This document shows positions 8,795-16,862 of a stretch of DNA of 38,377 nucleotides, piece after piece. The first letter of the stretch is position 1. Every line of letters begins with the position of its first letter. The DNA is from Mucilaginibacter polytrichastri (lineage in GTDB: Bacteria; Bacteroidota; Bacteroidia; Sphingobacteriales; Sphingobacteriaceae). The stretch covers positions 5,108,525-5,146,901 of the forward strand of contig NZ_MPPL01000001.1 of the NCBI RefSeq assembly GCF_001911425.1, in the 5' to 3' direction. Position numbers and translations under genes: made by a program. Below the pieces are notes generated by a model. The model ran no database searches and was not told the DNA's origin. It worked only from the letters and a program-made list of their open reading frames with translations.

Positions 8795-8860
8795 CTACAT
8801 GCGGTATATGCAAGCAATTATCAACAATGTAAAGGCAAACAGGATGAGTAACTTACGCAT
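8795..8860 (-). CDS. possible 21-residue lipoprotein-like peptide
   Basis: An ATG-to-TAG frame of 21 residues, MRKLLILFAFTLLIIACIYR then Met, reads like a complete lipoprotein signal peptide with a lipobox (IIAC) and only four residues after the Cys. It could be a tiny membrane peptide, the remains of a lipoprotein gene, or chance. A weak TATAATTG box lies two bases upstream. There is no homology evidence. Confidence 0.2.
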   Translation of the reverse strand: MRKLLILFAFTLLIIACIYRM

Positions 8861-8945
8861 ATCAATTATACATCGGCATGTTGCAATTGTTTAGTGAGAC
8901 GATAAATCTGTCATAATGGAAACAAATAAACTATCGGCAGCGACG

Positions 8946-8953
8946 TATATTTG
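8946..8953 (+). promoter_or_regulatory. -7 promoter box
   Basis: TATATTTG matches TAnnTTTG and ends six bases before the ATG at 8960. The expected transcription start falls on or next to the start codon. No clear TTG lies at -33. Confidence 0.5.
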
Positions 8954-8959
8954 CAAACT

Positions 8960-9313
8960 ATGACACCTGCTGAAACCAATAAAAGATGGGCCGAACTGCA
9001 AAAACGCATTTCTGAAGACTTTGATACCGATATCCCCGATATTAAGGTAATGTTGTTTTTAATTGGCGTGCAGGAACTGGGCCAGGGCCCTAAGAAATTT
9101 AGCAAAAGGCAAAAGGAAGAACTGATGCATATTGCCACCTGCAAGCTGCTGAGCAAGATGGGTTTTTACGAACTCGAAGCTTTAGACCAGGATGGCTGGC
9201 CACACTGGAAACTGGTAAATGTGATACCAAATTATGCCATGATGGAGCAGGAGATGCTGATGAAATCATTAGTAATTGATTATTTTGACGATATGGAAAA
9301 TAATGAAATATGA
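8960..9313 (+). CDS. small conserved cytosolic protein, function unknown
   Basis: Encodes 117 residues, mainly alpha-helical and acidic, with no signal peptide or membrane segment. The ATG at 8960 is chosen over an in-frame TTG at 8951, which overlaps the -7 promoter box. Conserved-looking blocks are DIKVMLFLIGVQELGQG, KEELMHIATCKLLSKMG and DGWPHWKLVNVIP. I believe it is a Bacteroidota-wide uncharacterised family but cannot name it. The stop overlaps the next start (ATGA at 9310-9313), so translation is coupled to the secreted cyclophilin downstream. Confidence 0.8.
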   Translation: MTPAETNKRWAELQKRISEDFDTDIPDIKVMLFLIGVQELGQGPKKFSKRQKEELMHIATCKLLSKMGFYELEALDQDGWPHWKLVNVIPNYAMMEQEMLMKSLVIDYFDDMENNEI

Positions 9314-10038
9314 AGAAACACATACTTTTAATTTTATTGCTTTTTGTAGCTGCCACAGGTTTTGCCAAGGGGCCTAAAAACCAGTATGTGCGTATTACAA
9401 CCAGCTATGGCGAGGTAATTATTCGCCTATACAACACAACGCCTTTGCACCGCGACAACTTTATTAAGCTGGCTAAGCAAGGGTTTTATAACGGCACGCT
9501 ATTTCACCGGGTGATTCAAAACTTTATGATCCAGGGGGGTGATCCGGATTCTAAAACGGCAAAAGCCGGCCAGGAGCTGGGCGACGGCGATTTAAAATAT
9601 ACCGTACCGGCAGAGTTTAGGGACAGCCTGTTTCATAAACGAGGTGTGCTGGCCGCTGCACGGGATGATAACCCGGCCAAGGCTTCAAGCGCCTGCCAGT
9701 TTTATATTGTAGAAGGCAAACGCTGGACTGATGGCAAGCTAGACACATTGGAGAACACCCGCCTAAAGGGGCGCAAAATCCCGGTATGGCAGCGCGAGTG
9801 GTACAAAACTGTTGGCGGCGTACCTCACCTCGACCAAAACTACACCGTATACGGCGAAGTGGTAAGCGGCATTGACATGGTTGACCGTATTGCTGCCGTA
9901 AAAAAAGATGCGAAAGACCGCCCGCTGGACAATGTACCGATGACGGTTATCCTGCTCAGCAAAAGAGAATGTAAGCAAATGGATAAGCTAATTGCGCCAT
10001 CAGCATCGTTGCCGCAGAGTGAGGCGGCTGTTAAATAA
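9310..10038 (+). CDS. exported cyclophilin-type peptidyl-prolyl isomerase
   Basis: Catalyses cis/trans isomerisation of proline bonds during folding. Of 242 residues about the first 19 form a signal peptide (ending TGFAKG), so it acts in the periplasm, possibly membrane-anchored. The cyclophilin core has FHRVIQNFMIQGGDP with the catalytic Arg, AAARDDNPAKASSACQFYIV and, near the end, YGEVVSGIDMVDRIA. A roughly 45-residue insertion (EGKRWTDGK to GGVPHLDQN) before the last strand is larger than in E. coli PpiA but typical of Bacteroidota secreted forms. The start overlaps the preceding stop by four bases, indicating one operon. Confidence 0.94.
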   Translation: MKKHILLILLLFVAATGFAKGPKNQYVRITTSYGEVIIRLYNTTPLHRDNFIKLAKQGFYNGTLFHRVIQNFMIQGGDPDSKTAKAGQELGDGDLKYTVPAEFRDSLFHKRGVLAAARDDNPAKASSACQFYIVEGKRWTDGKLDTLENTRLKGRKIPVWQREWYKTVGGVPHLDQNYTVYGEVVSGIDMVDRIAAVKKDAKDRPLDNVPMTVILLSKRECKQMDKLIAPSASLPQSEAAVK

Positions 10039-10048
10039 AATAAGCATT

Positions 10049-10089
10049 AATTACACGAATGCAATCGAATGTCACTAATTCGTGTAATT
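10049..10089. repeat. intergenic palindrome before xth
   Basis: Perfect 12-bp arms AATTACACGAAT (10049-10060) and ATTCGTGTAATT (10078-10089) with a 17-base loop. No T run follows, so it is probably a dispersed intergenic repeat or a regulatory hairpin rather than a terminator. An in-frame TTG at 10088 overlaps it but is not the preferred start of xth. Confidence 0.7.
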
Positions 10090-10120
10090 GGATTCAAATA
10101 GCGCACTTCGTGATCTCATT

Positions 10121-10888
10121 ATGAAAATCATTACTTATAACGTAAACGGCATTCGTTCTGCCATTAGTAAAGACTGGCTGGCCTGGTTACAGGCTACCGA
10201 CGCTGACGTGGTTTGTTTACAGGAAATTAAGGCTACGCCCGATGTGCTGACCGACTTGCACCTGGTAGAGGCTTTGGGCTATCAGCATTACTGGTACCCG
10301 GCCGAAAAGAAAGGCTATAGCGGCACAGCAATATTTACCAAACATTCGCCCAAACATGTGGAGTATGGTTGCGGGATCAGCGATTTTGACCGGGAAGGCC
10401 GCTGTATCCGGGTTGATTTTGAGGAACTGTCAGTAATGAGTGTTTATTTCCCATCAGGCTCGAGTGGTGATGAGCGCCAGGTTTTTAAATACCGTTTTCT
10501 GGATGAATTTGGTGCGTACCTTAGTCAGGTAAAAGAGGCTTACCCTAAGCTGGTGGTGTGTGGCGATTATAACATTTGCCATAAACCTATCGATATCCAC
10601 AACCCAAAAGCAAACGCCAATTCATCCGGCTTTTTGCCCGAAGAACGTGCCTGGATGGATAAATTAGTTGAATCTGGTTTTATAGATACTTTCCGCCATT
10701 TAAATCCCGAACCGCATAATTACAGCTGGTGGAGTTTCAGGGCTAATTCAAGAGCTAAGAACCTCGGCTGGCGTATCGATTACAACATGGTTACCAAGCC
10801 ACTGGAAAGCCACATTAAAAGGGCTGCCATACTGCCCGAAGCACGGCACTCTGACCATTGCCCTGTGATGTTGGAATTGGATTTGTAA
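10121..10888 (+). CDS. xth: exodeoxyribonuclease III
   Basis: Base-excision repair enzyme that cuts DNA at abasic sites and has 3'-5' exonuclease and 3'-phosphatase activity. It has 255 residues from ATG 10121; the upstream TTG at 10088 would add 11 unrelated residues, while MKIITYNVNGIRSA is the exact family start. Metal and catalytic residues seen are Asn8 in YNVNG, Glu35 in CLQEIKA, GDYNICHKPID and the C-terminal SDHCPVMLELDL with the catalytic Asp-His pair. YSWWSFRANSRAKNLGWRIDY is also characteristic. It is preceded by a palindrome and followed by the tRNA promoter. Confidence 0.96.
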   Translation: MKIITYNVNGIRSAISKDWLAWLQATDADVVCLQEIKATPDVLTDLHLVEALGYQHYWYPAEKKGYSGTAIFTKHSPKHVEYGCGISDFDREGRCIRVDFEELSVMSVYFPSGSSGDERQVFKYRFLDEFGAYLSQVKEAYPKLVVCGDYNICHKPIDIHNPKANANSSGFLPEERAWMDKLVESGFIDTFRHLNPEPHNYSWWSFRANSRAKNLGWRIDYNMVTKPLESHIKRAAILPEARHSDHCPVMLELDL

Positions 10889-10916
10889 AAAAATTTCAGT
10901 TAGATGCGATTTTTTA

Positions 10917-10924
10917 TATTTTTG
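10917..10924 (+). promoter_or_regulatory. -7 promoter box of tRNA-Thr
   Basis: TATTTTTG fits TAnnTTTG; it lies about 60 bases before the mature tRNA 5' end, leaving a leader to be removed by RNase P. The -33 element is not obvious. Confidence 0.5.
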
Positions 10925-10984
10925 CCATCCGTTTGCGAGGGCTGTGTTTAAGCTATACGCAAATTTTTATTGAAAAGTATAAAA

Positions 10985-11057
<73 letters not shown>

Positions 11058-11067
11058 CTTTTTATTC

Positions 11068-11658
11068 TCACCTAATCTCTCCCATTATATTAAAATTATA
11101 GATACTAGCAGGTGTAATGCATTGGTGCATTTTGATGTCGAACTCGTTTAAATCGTTAATTTCATCAACAGGTTCAAACAATGATAGCCCAACAAACTGC
11201 GTACCTGGCTTGCAGTTAATCATAAAACGATCATAAAAACCCTTACCATAACCAACCCGGTAGCCAGCCTTATCAAAAGCTAATAGCGGGATCAAAATCA
11301 AATCAATTTCAATTGGCTCTACCTTGTTACCGCTGCTAGGTTCGGGAATATCAAAGCCATTATTTTCGAGTATTAAATCTTCATCGTCAACAAAGCTTTG
11401 CATAGTATAGTCGGCAAAGTTGGTTTTAGGGTATACGATTTTGATTTCAGGATAATTAGCTTTCAACCAATCGCGAATTAGCAAAGTATCCGGCTCCCTT
11501 CGTTTGTGGATAGGCAAAAACATGTGCAGGCATTTGATGCCCGTAAGATTCAACTGTTGAAATTGCAGAAGTAGCTGTAGGCATAGCTTGTTATACTCAG
11601 CTCCAGAAAGTTGGTTACGCTTTTCGATAAATAGCTTACGGATCGAATCTTTAGTCAT
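11068..11658 (-). CDS. ygfA: 5-formyltetrahydrofolate cyclo-ligase
   Basis: Converts 5-formyl-THF to 5,10-methenyl-THF with ATP, recycling a folate storage and inhibitory form. It has 196 residues, typical of the family. The N-terminal helix MTKDSIRKLFIEKRNQLS has the basic substrate/ATP contacts, the middle has LFLPIHKRREPDT-like sequence (here HMFLPIHKRREPDT), and the signature GYRVGYGKGFYDRF (ATP phosphate loop) is intact. It is the last gene of a minus-strand block, separated from efp by a terminator and a large palindrome, so it probably has its own promoter, which I could not place. Confidence 0.94.
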   Translation of the reverse strand: MTKDSIRKLFIEKRNQLSGAEYNKLCLQLLLQFQQLNLTGIKCLHMFLPIHKRREPDTLLIRDWLKANYPEIKIVYPKTNFADYTMQSFVDDEDLILENNGFDIPEPSSGNKVEPIEIDLILIPLLAFDKAGYRVGYGKGFYDRFMINCKPGTQFVGLSLFEPVDEINDLNEFDIKMHQCITPASIYNFNIMGEIR

Positions 11659-11672
11659 AACGGTTTTTGATC

Positions 11673-11753
11673 CGTCATTGCGAGGTACGAAGCAATCCCC
11701 GACCTACAGAGCCGCTCTGCTTATTAGGGATTGCTTCGTACCTCGCAATGACG
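11673..11753. repeat. REP-like palindrome with perfect 27-bp arms
   Basis: Arms 11673-11699 (starting CGTCATTGCGAGGTACGAAG) and 11727-11753 are exact reverse complements; the loop is 27 bases. It lies just upstream of the cyclo-ligase gene. Elements starting CGTCATTGCGAGG are a well-known repeat theme between Bacteroidota genes and differ in sequence from the one at 8595. The perfect arms suggest recent spread or selection on the hairpin. Confidence 0.88.
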
Positions 11754-11770
11754 ATTCTTTTAATATAAAC

Positions 11771-11807
11771 AAAAACCGCCTCATAAGTAATTATGAGACG
11801 GCCTTTT
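11771..11807 (-). terminator. terminator after efp
   Basis: An 11-base stem (11776-11786 / 11791-11801, one mismatch) with a GTAA loop. On the minus strand it ends CGG followed by TTTTTG, so it serves efp; the plus side also has CCTTTT, so it may work both ways. Confidence 0.8.
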
Positions 11808-11828
11808 ATAAATCACAATACTTATCAA

Positions 11829-12392
11829 TTACGCTTTTACACGCTCAACATAAGCGCCGGTTGCGGTATCAACTTTAACTTTATCGCCAATATTGATAAA
11901 TAATGGTACGCGGATCTCTGCCCCTGTCTCTACAGTGGCAGATTTTAGCGCACTTGTTGAAGTATCTCCCTTAACGGCGGGCTCTGTATAGGTAATCTCC
12001 AATTCTGCCGACGCAGGCGCTTTGGCCATAATAGGCTCGTCGCTTTCAAAGGCTACTACTACGTTCATGCCTTCTTTTAAAAACTTAACACCGTTGCCAA
12101 ATAAAAATTTAGGCACGTTATGCTGCTCGTAAGTGGCATTGTCCATAATTACCAGGTCATTACCATCTTCATACAAATACTGGTAATCACTGGTTTCTAC
12201 GCGGGCAATGGTCACCTCTTCATCTGTACGGAAACGGTACTCTACCAATTTGCCGCTTTTTACGTTACGCATGCGGGCCTGGTAAAAGGCACGCAGGTTA
12301 CCTGGTGTACGGTGTAAAAACTCCTCTACCTGCACTAACTCTCCGTTAAAACGAAGAATATTGCCACTTTTTATTTCTGATGCTTTTGACAT
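11829..12392 (-). CDS. efp: translation elongation factor P
   Basis: Binds the ribosome between P and E sites and relieves stalling at consecutive prolines. It has 187 residues, normal length, with the N-terminal KOW-like domain and two OB domains (ending VDTATGAYVERVKA). The tip of the first domain reads HRTPGNLRAF: aligned with E. coli EF-P (VKPGKGQAF) the modified Lys34 is replaced by Asn32, followed by Leu and Arg. Lysylation by EpmA or rhamnosylation by EarP therefore cannot occur at that position. This form recurs in Bacteroidota as far as I recall. A strong promoter lies directly upstream, and a terminator follows. Confidence 0.96.
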   Translation of the reverse strand: MSKASEIKSGNILRFNGELVQVEEFLHRTPGNLRAFYQARMRNVKSGKLVEYRFRTDEEVTIARVETSDYQYLYEDGNDLVIMDNATYEQHNVPKFLFGNGVKFLKEGMNVVVAFESDEPIMAKAPASAELEITYTEPAVKGDTSTSALKSATVETGAEIRVPLFINIGDKVKVDTATGAYVERVKA

Positions 12393-12408
12393 AATTTAAA
12401 TTGGACCA

Positions 12409-12439
12409 CAAAATTATACAGTTAACCGCAAAATATCAA
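12409..12439 (-). promoter_or_regulatory. Bacteroidota-type promoter of efp
   Basis: On the minus strand: TTG (12439-12437), 20 bases, TAATTTTG (12416-12409). The -7 box ends 16 bases before the efp ATG at 12392. The promoter overlaps the last 3' region upstream gap and touches the M16 gene end. Confidence 0.75.
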
Positions 12440-12443
12440 GCAG

Positions 12444-15286
12444 TTATTGTATGCTAACCGGGTCTCCTTCGGTATTTAGTTCAATAATATCATAGCCCAG
12501 TTTTTGCAGGCCGGGTAAAATGGCGGCTTTATCGCCCACCAGCAAAATGTTTATTTGCCCGGGTTTAAGCCAGGTATTAGCTGTCGCTTTTAATTGTGCT
12601 GCAGTAATAGTGGCAATTAATTGGTTTTGGGTATCTACATAATTTGCAGGCAAATTGTAGTCTAGTATCCGGGCAACAAAACGGGCTTTTTGTGCGCCTG
12701 TTTCATAGCGCAAGGCATCGCCTTGGCTAATTGCTTTTTTCATGTTGGCTATCTCGGCTGCAGTTGGCCCGTTTTGGCTATAATCGGTTAATTCTTTCAT
12801 CAGTGATACCAAAGCACTGTCGGTAGCATTGGCGCGGATGCCGGATGAGAAATAGTAATCTGTCGAATATTTATCGCCCGAAACTCGGGTACTTGCACCG
12901 TAGGTCCAGCCCTTGGTTTCGCGCAGGTAGGTGTTAACACGACTGGTAAAATCGCCGCCAAGCGGATAGTTTGCCAGGTACAACTTGTAATAATCGCCGG
13001 TTGGGTCATATTTTAAAGAGGTGCCATAACCCACCCTAAACTCGGTTTGTGCCGCTTTTGGCACGTCAATTAAATAGATTTTGGTTTTGGTAACCGCAAT
13101 GGCCGGTGCCGGTGCAGTAAGCGTGATCGCTTTTTTAGGCAGCTTATTTAAAAACCCAAGTTGGGGTAAAAGTTCAGCTTCGGTAATGTCACCTACCACA
13201 ACCACTTTGGCACCGTTTGCAGTAATGTTATTATTGTAGTAAGCCTGTATATCGGCTAATGTGATATTTTTAACCGTTTGTTCGCTACCCGTTGCCTGGT
13301 TGCCTAAAACATTGGTTGCGCCATAGTTTAACTTGGCAAATGCTGCCGTGGCGATAGATGCCGGCTGCGATTTTTGAAGTTTGAACGATTCGAGCGTTTG
13401 TTTTTTATCGCGGCTAAAAGCGGCTTCTGTAAACAACGGATTCAGTAAGCGCTCTTGCAGCAAGGCCATGGTTTTGCTGAAATTGTTTTTGAGCGATTGT
13501 ACCGAAAATACAATACCATCAATATCGCCGCTAACGCGGATACTGCTGCCCAGCTTTTGTAGCTCGATCCCAAATTTTTCTGCTGTGTAATTTTTAGTAT
13601 CTTCCTGCATCATGGTGGCAAAAAGGCTGGTAATACCCGCTTTGCTTAAATCGCCGGATTCTAACAAACGCCCACCCGGAACAGTTAAGTTTAGGGTGAT
13701 TAATGGGACCTCGGTATTTTGCACGCCGATAATTTTAGCGCCGGATGGCAGCTCTTTTTTATAGAATGGCGGGGCTTTAGTAACCGGCGTTGCGCCTAAC
13801 GGGGGAGCCGTTTGGCGGTTAAAATTATCAACCGCTTTGGTGTACTTTAAGCCTGCATAACCATAGTTGGGTTTGTTGTAATGGGTAGAGTCTATTTTAT
13901 AATTGTCTGCATGGGCAATTAATTGCTCCTGCCCTTTGGTTAATACGCTAAGTACAACAGCACCTTTACCCTTTATGTATTTGTGAAAAGCGTTCATTAC
14001 ATCTGCCTTGGTAAGCGAGGTGTACTCTTTTAATAGTTCGGCTGTTTTATTGGGGTTGCCGGTGTAGGTTTGAAACTCGGCCAATTGTGATACCTTGCCC
14101 GATACACTTTGCAGGCTGGTAATAAAGCCCGACTCGATACCGCCTTTAAATTTTTGAAGGTCATCATCTGTAACGCCGCGTTTCTCGAGCGAATCAAGCG
14201 AGGCCATGTAAAGCTGCTCCATATCTGCCAGGGTTTTGCCTGGCAATGGCACCAGACGAATTGTAAACTCTCCGGCCAGTTCTGATGCCTGGCTGGATGC
14301 TGATGCTTGTAAGGCCAGTTGTTTTTTAACCAGGTTTTGATATAAAATGGAGTTTTTACCCTGCCCTAATATTTCGGCAAGGCAATCAAGCGCGGGTACA
14401 TCTTTGGTATAATCTGGTACGGTTGGGTAATCGATCACCAGCATGGGCAACTTGGCATAATTGTCTGTGTATGATGCATATCTGTTGGCGGTTAAACTAA
14501 CCGGATCAACTTTAACGGGCTGTACTGCGGGGCAACGCGGGATGGCATCGAAATATTTCTCTACCATTTTTAATGTAGTGGCAGGATTAAAATCGCCTCC
14601 AATGGTAAGGGTTGCGTTATTTGGGCCGTACCACCGTAAAAAGAAATTCTTTAAGTCATTAACATACTGCGGTTCAAATCTTCGATATAGCCAATTGTTA
14701 ACCACGAATAGGGATGGCCACAAGGGTATAGGTTTTTACTGGCATACTCTGAAGCCAGGCCATAAGGCCGGTTATCATAATTTTGGCCGCGTTCATTTTT
14801 AACGGTGGCGCGTTGCACTTCAAAGCGGTCTTGTGTAACTTGGCCTAATAAAAAGCCCATCCGGTCTGCTTCCAGCCAGATCATGTTTTCTAGTAAGTTA
14901 TTGGGAACGGTTTCGTAATAATTTGTGCGGTCGCGATTGGTAGAACCATTGTTGGTACCGCCATTGCCAATGGTAATCTTGTCATGTACCCCTTTCGGCG
15001 CATCGTCAGATCCTTCAAACATCATGTGTTCAAAGAAGTGGGCAAAGCCCGATTTGCCGATCTCTTCGCGAGCCGAACCTACGTGGTAGGTTACATCCAC
15101 ATGCACTAATGGGTCCGAGTGGTCTTCGGCAAGGATAAGCGTTAGCCCGTTGGGTAATACGTACTTTTCGTAAGGTATTACAATTTCGTTGCCTTTTTTG
15201 GTTACTTTTTCAACCAGCTTTGCCTGGCCTAATGCGGTACCGGCAATGGCAATAGCCGACACTAAGGTGAGTACGTGTTTATTCAT
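12444..15286 (-). pseudogene. M16 family zinc metallopeptidase, frameshifted
   Basis: Exported two-domain M16 (insulinase/pitrilysin-like) peptidase of about 947 residues if the frame is repaired. The first 206 residues (from ATG 15286) hold a signal peptide, the inverted zinc motif HFFEH (His83, Glu86, His87) and the third ligand region with Glu165 (VKNERGQ). The remaining 741 residues (frame ending at 12444) contain both C-terminal M16 halves. The frames break at about 14666-14672: the first frame reads IEDLNR then runs to a stop at 14651, while the second resumes as QYVNDLKNFFLRWYGPNN. One base appears to be missing. No slippery heptamer is visible, so this is a real mutation or a sequencing error rather than programmed frameshifting. 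The gene lies between an ABC ATPase and efp. Confidence 0.88.
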
Positions 15287-15337
15287 TTAAAAGCAGATAA
15301 TATTATGTTACAATAATAGCATTAGACGGCCAAATCT

Positions 15338-15991
15338 TTACTGTGTTACAGGCTGATTTTTATAGTCGGCTATGTGGAGCTGGTGTTTGCAAAAATCGTA
15401 TTCGTGGAGCTGGTTTGAGCAGATGATGGTTAACCTGCCGGCAGCAAATTGCTGTACCAGATCGCGGTACCAGTCAATACCCTGCGTATCCAGGTTTGAG
15501 GTAGGTTCATCCAGCATTAGTATTGCCGTGTCTGAACAAAAAGCCAAGGCCAGTTTCAGCCGTTGTTTCATGCCCGAAGAGAAGTATTTGATCAGCTTAT
15601 TGGCACTGGTATTTAAGTTAAGCAGGGTAATAATATCTGCTTTACTTGTGCCCGGTAACAGTGGTTTAAACTTGAAATGAAAATCAATCATTTCATTTAG
15701 TGTAAAGTCCTCTATTAGTTCCAGGTAAGGGGCGGCCAGGCTCAGGTGCTCATAAATTGCTTCAGTAGCAATTGCTTCGCCTTTAAAAGTATAAGTTATT
15801 TTGCCTTTCGACGGGCCTAGGCTGCCATTAAGGATTTGCAGCAGTGTTGATTTGCCTGATCCATTAGAGCCCAGGATAGCATAACTATTGCCCGATGTAA
15901 ACGTGTAGTTGATGTTCTTAAAGATCCAGTCGCGGTTAAAACGCCGGCCTACATCGTTGAGGTAAATGGTGATGGAGGGTTCATTGGTCAT
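15338..15991 (-). CDS. ABC transporter ATP-binding protein, stand-alone
   Basis: A 217-residue ATPase subunit. Walker A is GSNGSGKST (residues 41-49), the ABC signature is FSSGMKQRLKLA, Walker B is AILMLDEPTSNLD, and the switch His region is IICSNQLHEYDFC. No permease gene lies beside it, so its membrane partner, if any, is elsewhere. The position between lpxA and an M16 peptidase looks like part of a long minus-strand block. The ATG (15991) lies inside the left arm of an 18-bp palindrome (15988-16062), which could affect its translation. The substrate is unknown. Confidence 0.92.
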   Translation of the reverse strand: MTNEPSITIYLNDVGRRFNRDWIFKNINYTFTSGNSYAILGSNGSGKSTLLQILNGSLGPSKGKITYTFKGEAIATEAIYEHLSLAAPYLELIEDFTLNEMIDFHFKFKPLLPGTSKADIITLLNLNTSANKLIKYFSSGMKQRLKLALAFCSDTAILMLDEPTSNLDTQGIDWYRDLVQQFAAGRLTIICSNQLHEYDFCKHQLHIADYKNQPVTQ

Positions 15992-16062
15992 AGTTGATAG
16001 TTCATGGAATTAATTTCTGAAACGAGTGTCTTAAAAATATGGCGATGAACTATCAACTATGA
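15988..16062. repeat. 18-bp perfect inverted repeat over an ABC gene start
   Basis: Arms 15988-16005 (TCATAGTTGATAGTTCAT) and 16045-16062 are exact reverse complements with a 39-base loop. The start codon of the ABC ATPase gene is within the left arm. Similar AACTATCAACTATGA elements recur between genes in related genomes as far as I recall. Confidence 0.8.
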
Positions 16063-16079
16063 TCTATAACGAAGAAGAA

Positions 16080-16862
16080 TTAACTATTTCCAAAACCCTT
16101 CATGATACCGCGCTGAGAGCTGGTAATGAAGTTAAGGATCTCGTCGCGTTCTTCAGTTGGCCTGAAATCGGCTTCGATAATTTCCATGGCTTTGCTCACG
16201 TTGTTGTTTTTTACAAACAGTGTGCGGTAAATATCCTGTATCTCGTTGATCTTGTCTTCGCTAAAACCGCGGCGGCGTAAACCAACTGAGTTAATACCTG
16301 CGTAAGATAATGGCTCGCGTGCAGCCTTTACATAAGGAGGTACATCTTTACGCACCAGCGAACCGCCGGTTACAAAAGCGTGTGAGCCAACTTTACAAAA
16401 CTGGTGGATAGCCACCATGCCCGCTAACACTACGTGATCGCCAATGGTAATGTGGCCGGCCAGTGTGGTATTGTTTGAGAAGATGCAGTTATCACCGATC
16501 TGGCAATCGTGCGCAACGTGGCAATAAGCCATAAGCAGGCAGTTGCTGCCAATTTCGGTGCGCCAATGGTCTTTGGTGCCACGGTTAATGGTTACACATT
16601 CCCTGATGGTGGTATTGTCGCCAATAATTACCAGTGTATTTTCTCCTTTGAACTTCAAATCCTGTGGGATACCGGAAATTACAGCTCCCGGAAAAATACG
16701 GCAGTTCTTACCAATACGTGCGCCTTCCATAATGGTGGCGTTTGAACCGATCCAGGTGCCTTCGCCTATTTCTACATCCTTGTGGATAGTAACAAAAGGC
16801 TCGATTACCACATTGTCAGCTATTTTAGCCTGTGGATGTATATATGCTAACGGCTGAATCAT
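16080..16862 (-). CDS. lpxA: UDP-N-acetylglucosamine acyltransferase
   Basis: First step of lipid A synthesis: transfers a hydroxyacyl chain from acyl carrier protein to the 3-OH of UDP-GlcNAc. It has 260 residues, with about 28 imperfect hexapeptide repeats of a left-handed beta-helix (such as IGSNATIMEGARIGKNCRI) and a helical C-terminal tail. The active-site histidines seen in E. coli are matched by His115, His118 (catalytic base), His137 and His153 in MAYCHVAHDC, LAGHITIGD and AIHQFCKVG. The start overlaps the lpxC-fabZ stop by four bases (ATGA), so it is translationally coupled within the lpxD-lpxC/fabZ-lpxA operon. Confidence 0.97.
   Translation of the reverse strand: MIQPLAYIHPQAKIADNVVIEPFVTIHKDVEIGEGTWIGSNATIMEGARIGKNCRIFPGAVISGIPQDLKFKGENTLVIIGDNTTIRECVTINRGTKDHWRTEIGSNCLLMAYCHVAHDCQIGDNCIFSNNTTLAGHITIGDHVVLAGMVAIHQFCKVGSHAFVTGGSLVRKDVPPYVKAAREPLSYAGINSVGLRRRGFSEDKINEIQDIYRTLFVKNNNVSKAMEIIEADFRPTEERDEILNFITSSQRGIMKGFGNS

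Noticed and set aside
11588..11878. 96-codon + strand frame through the palindrome
   Set aside because: It crosses the REP-like palindrome and the end of efp; the residues are a translation of repeats.
14651..14680. Programmed -1 frameshift in the M16 gene
   Set aside because: No slippery heptamer or downstream structure is evident, and M16 peptidases are not known to use frameshifting.
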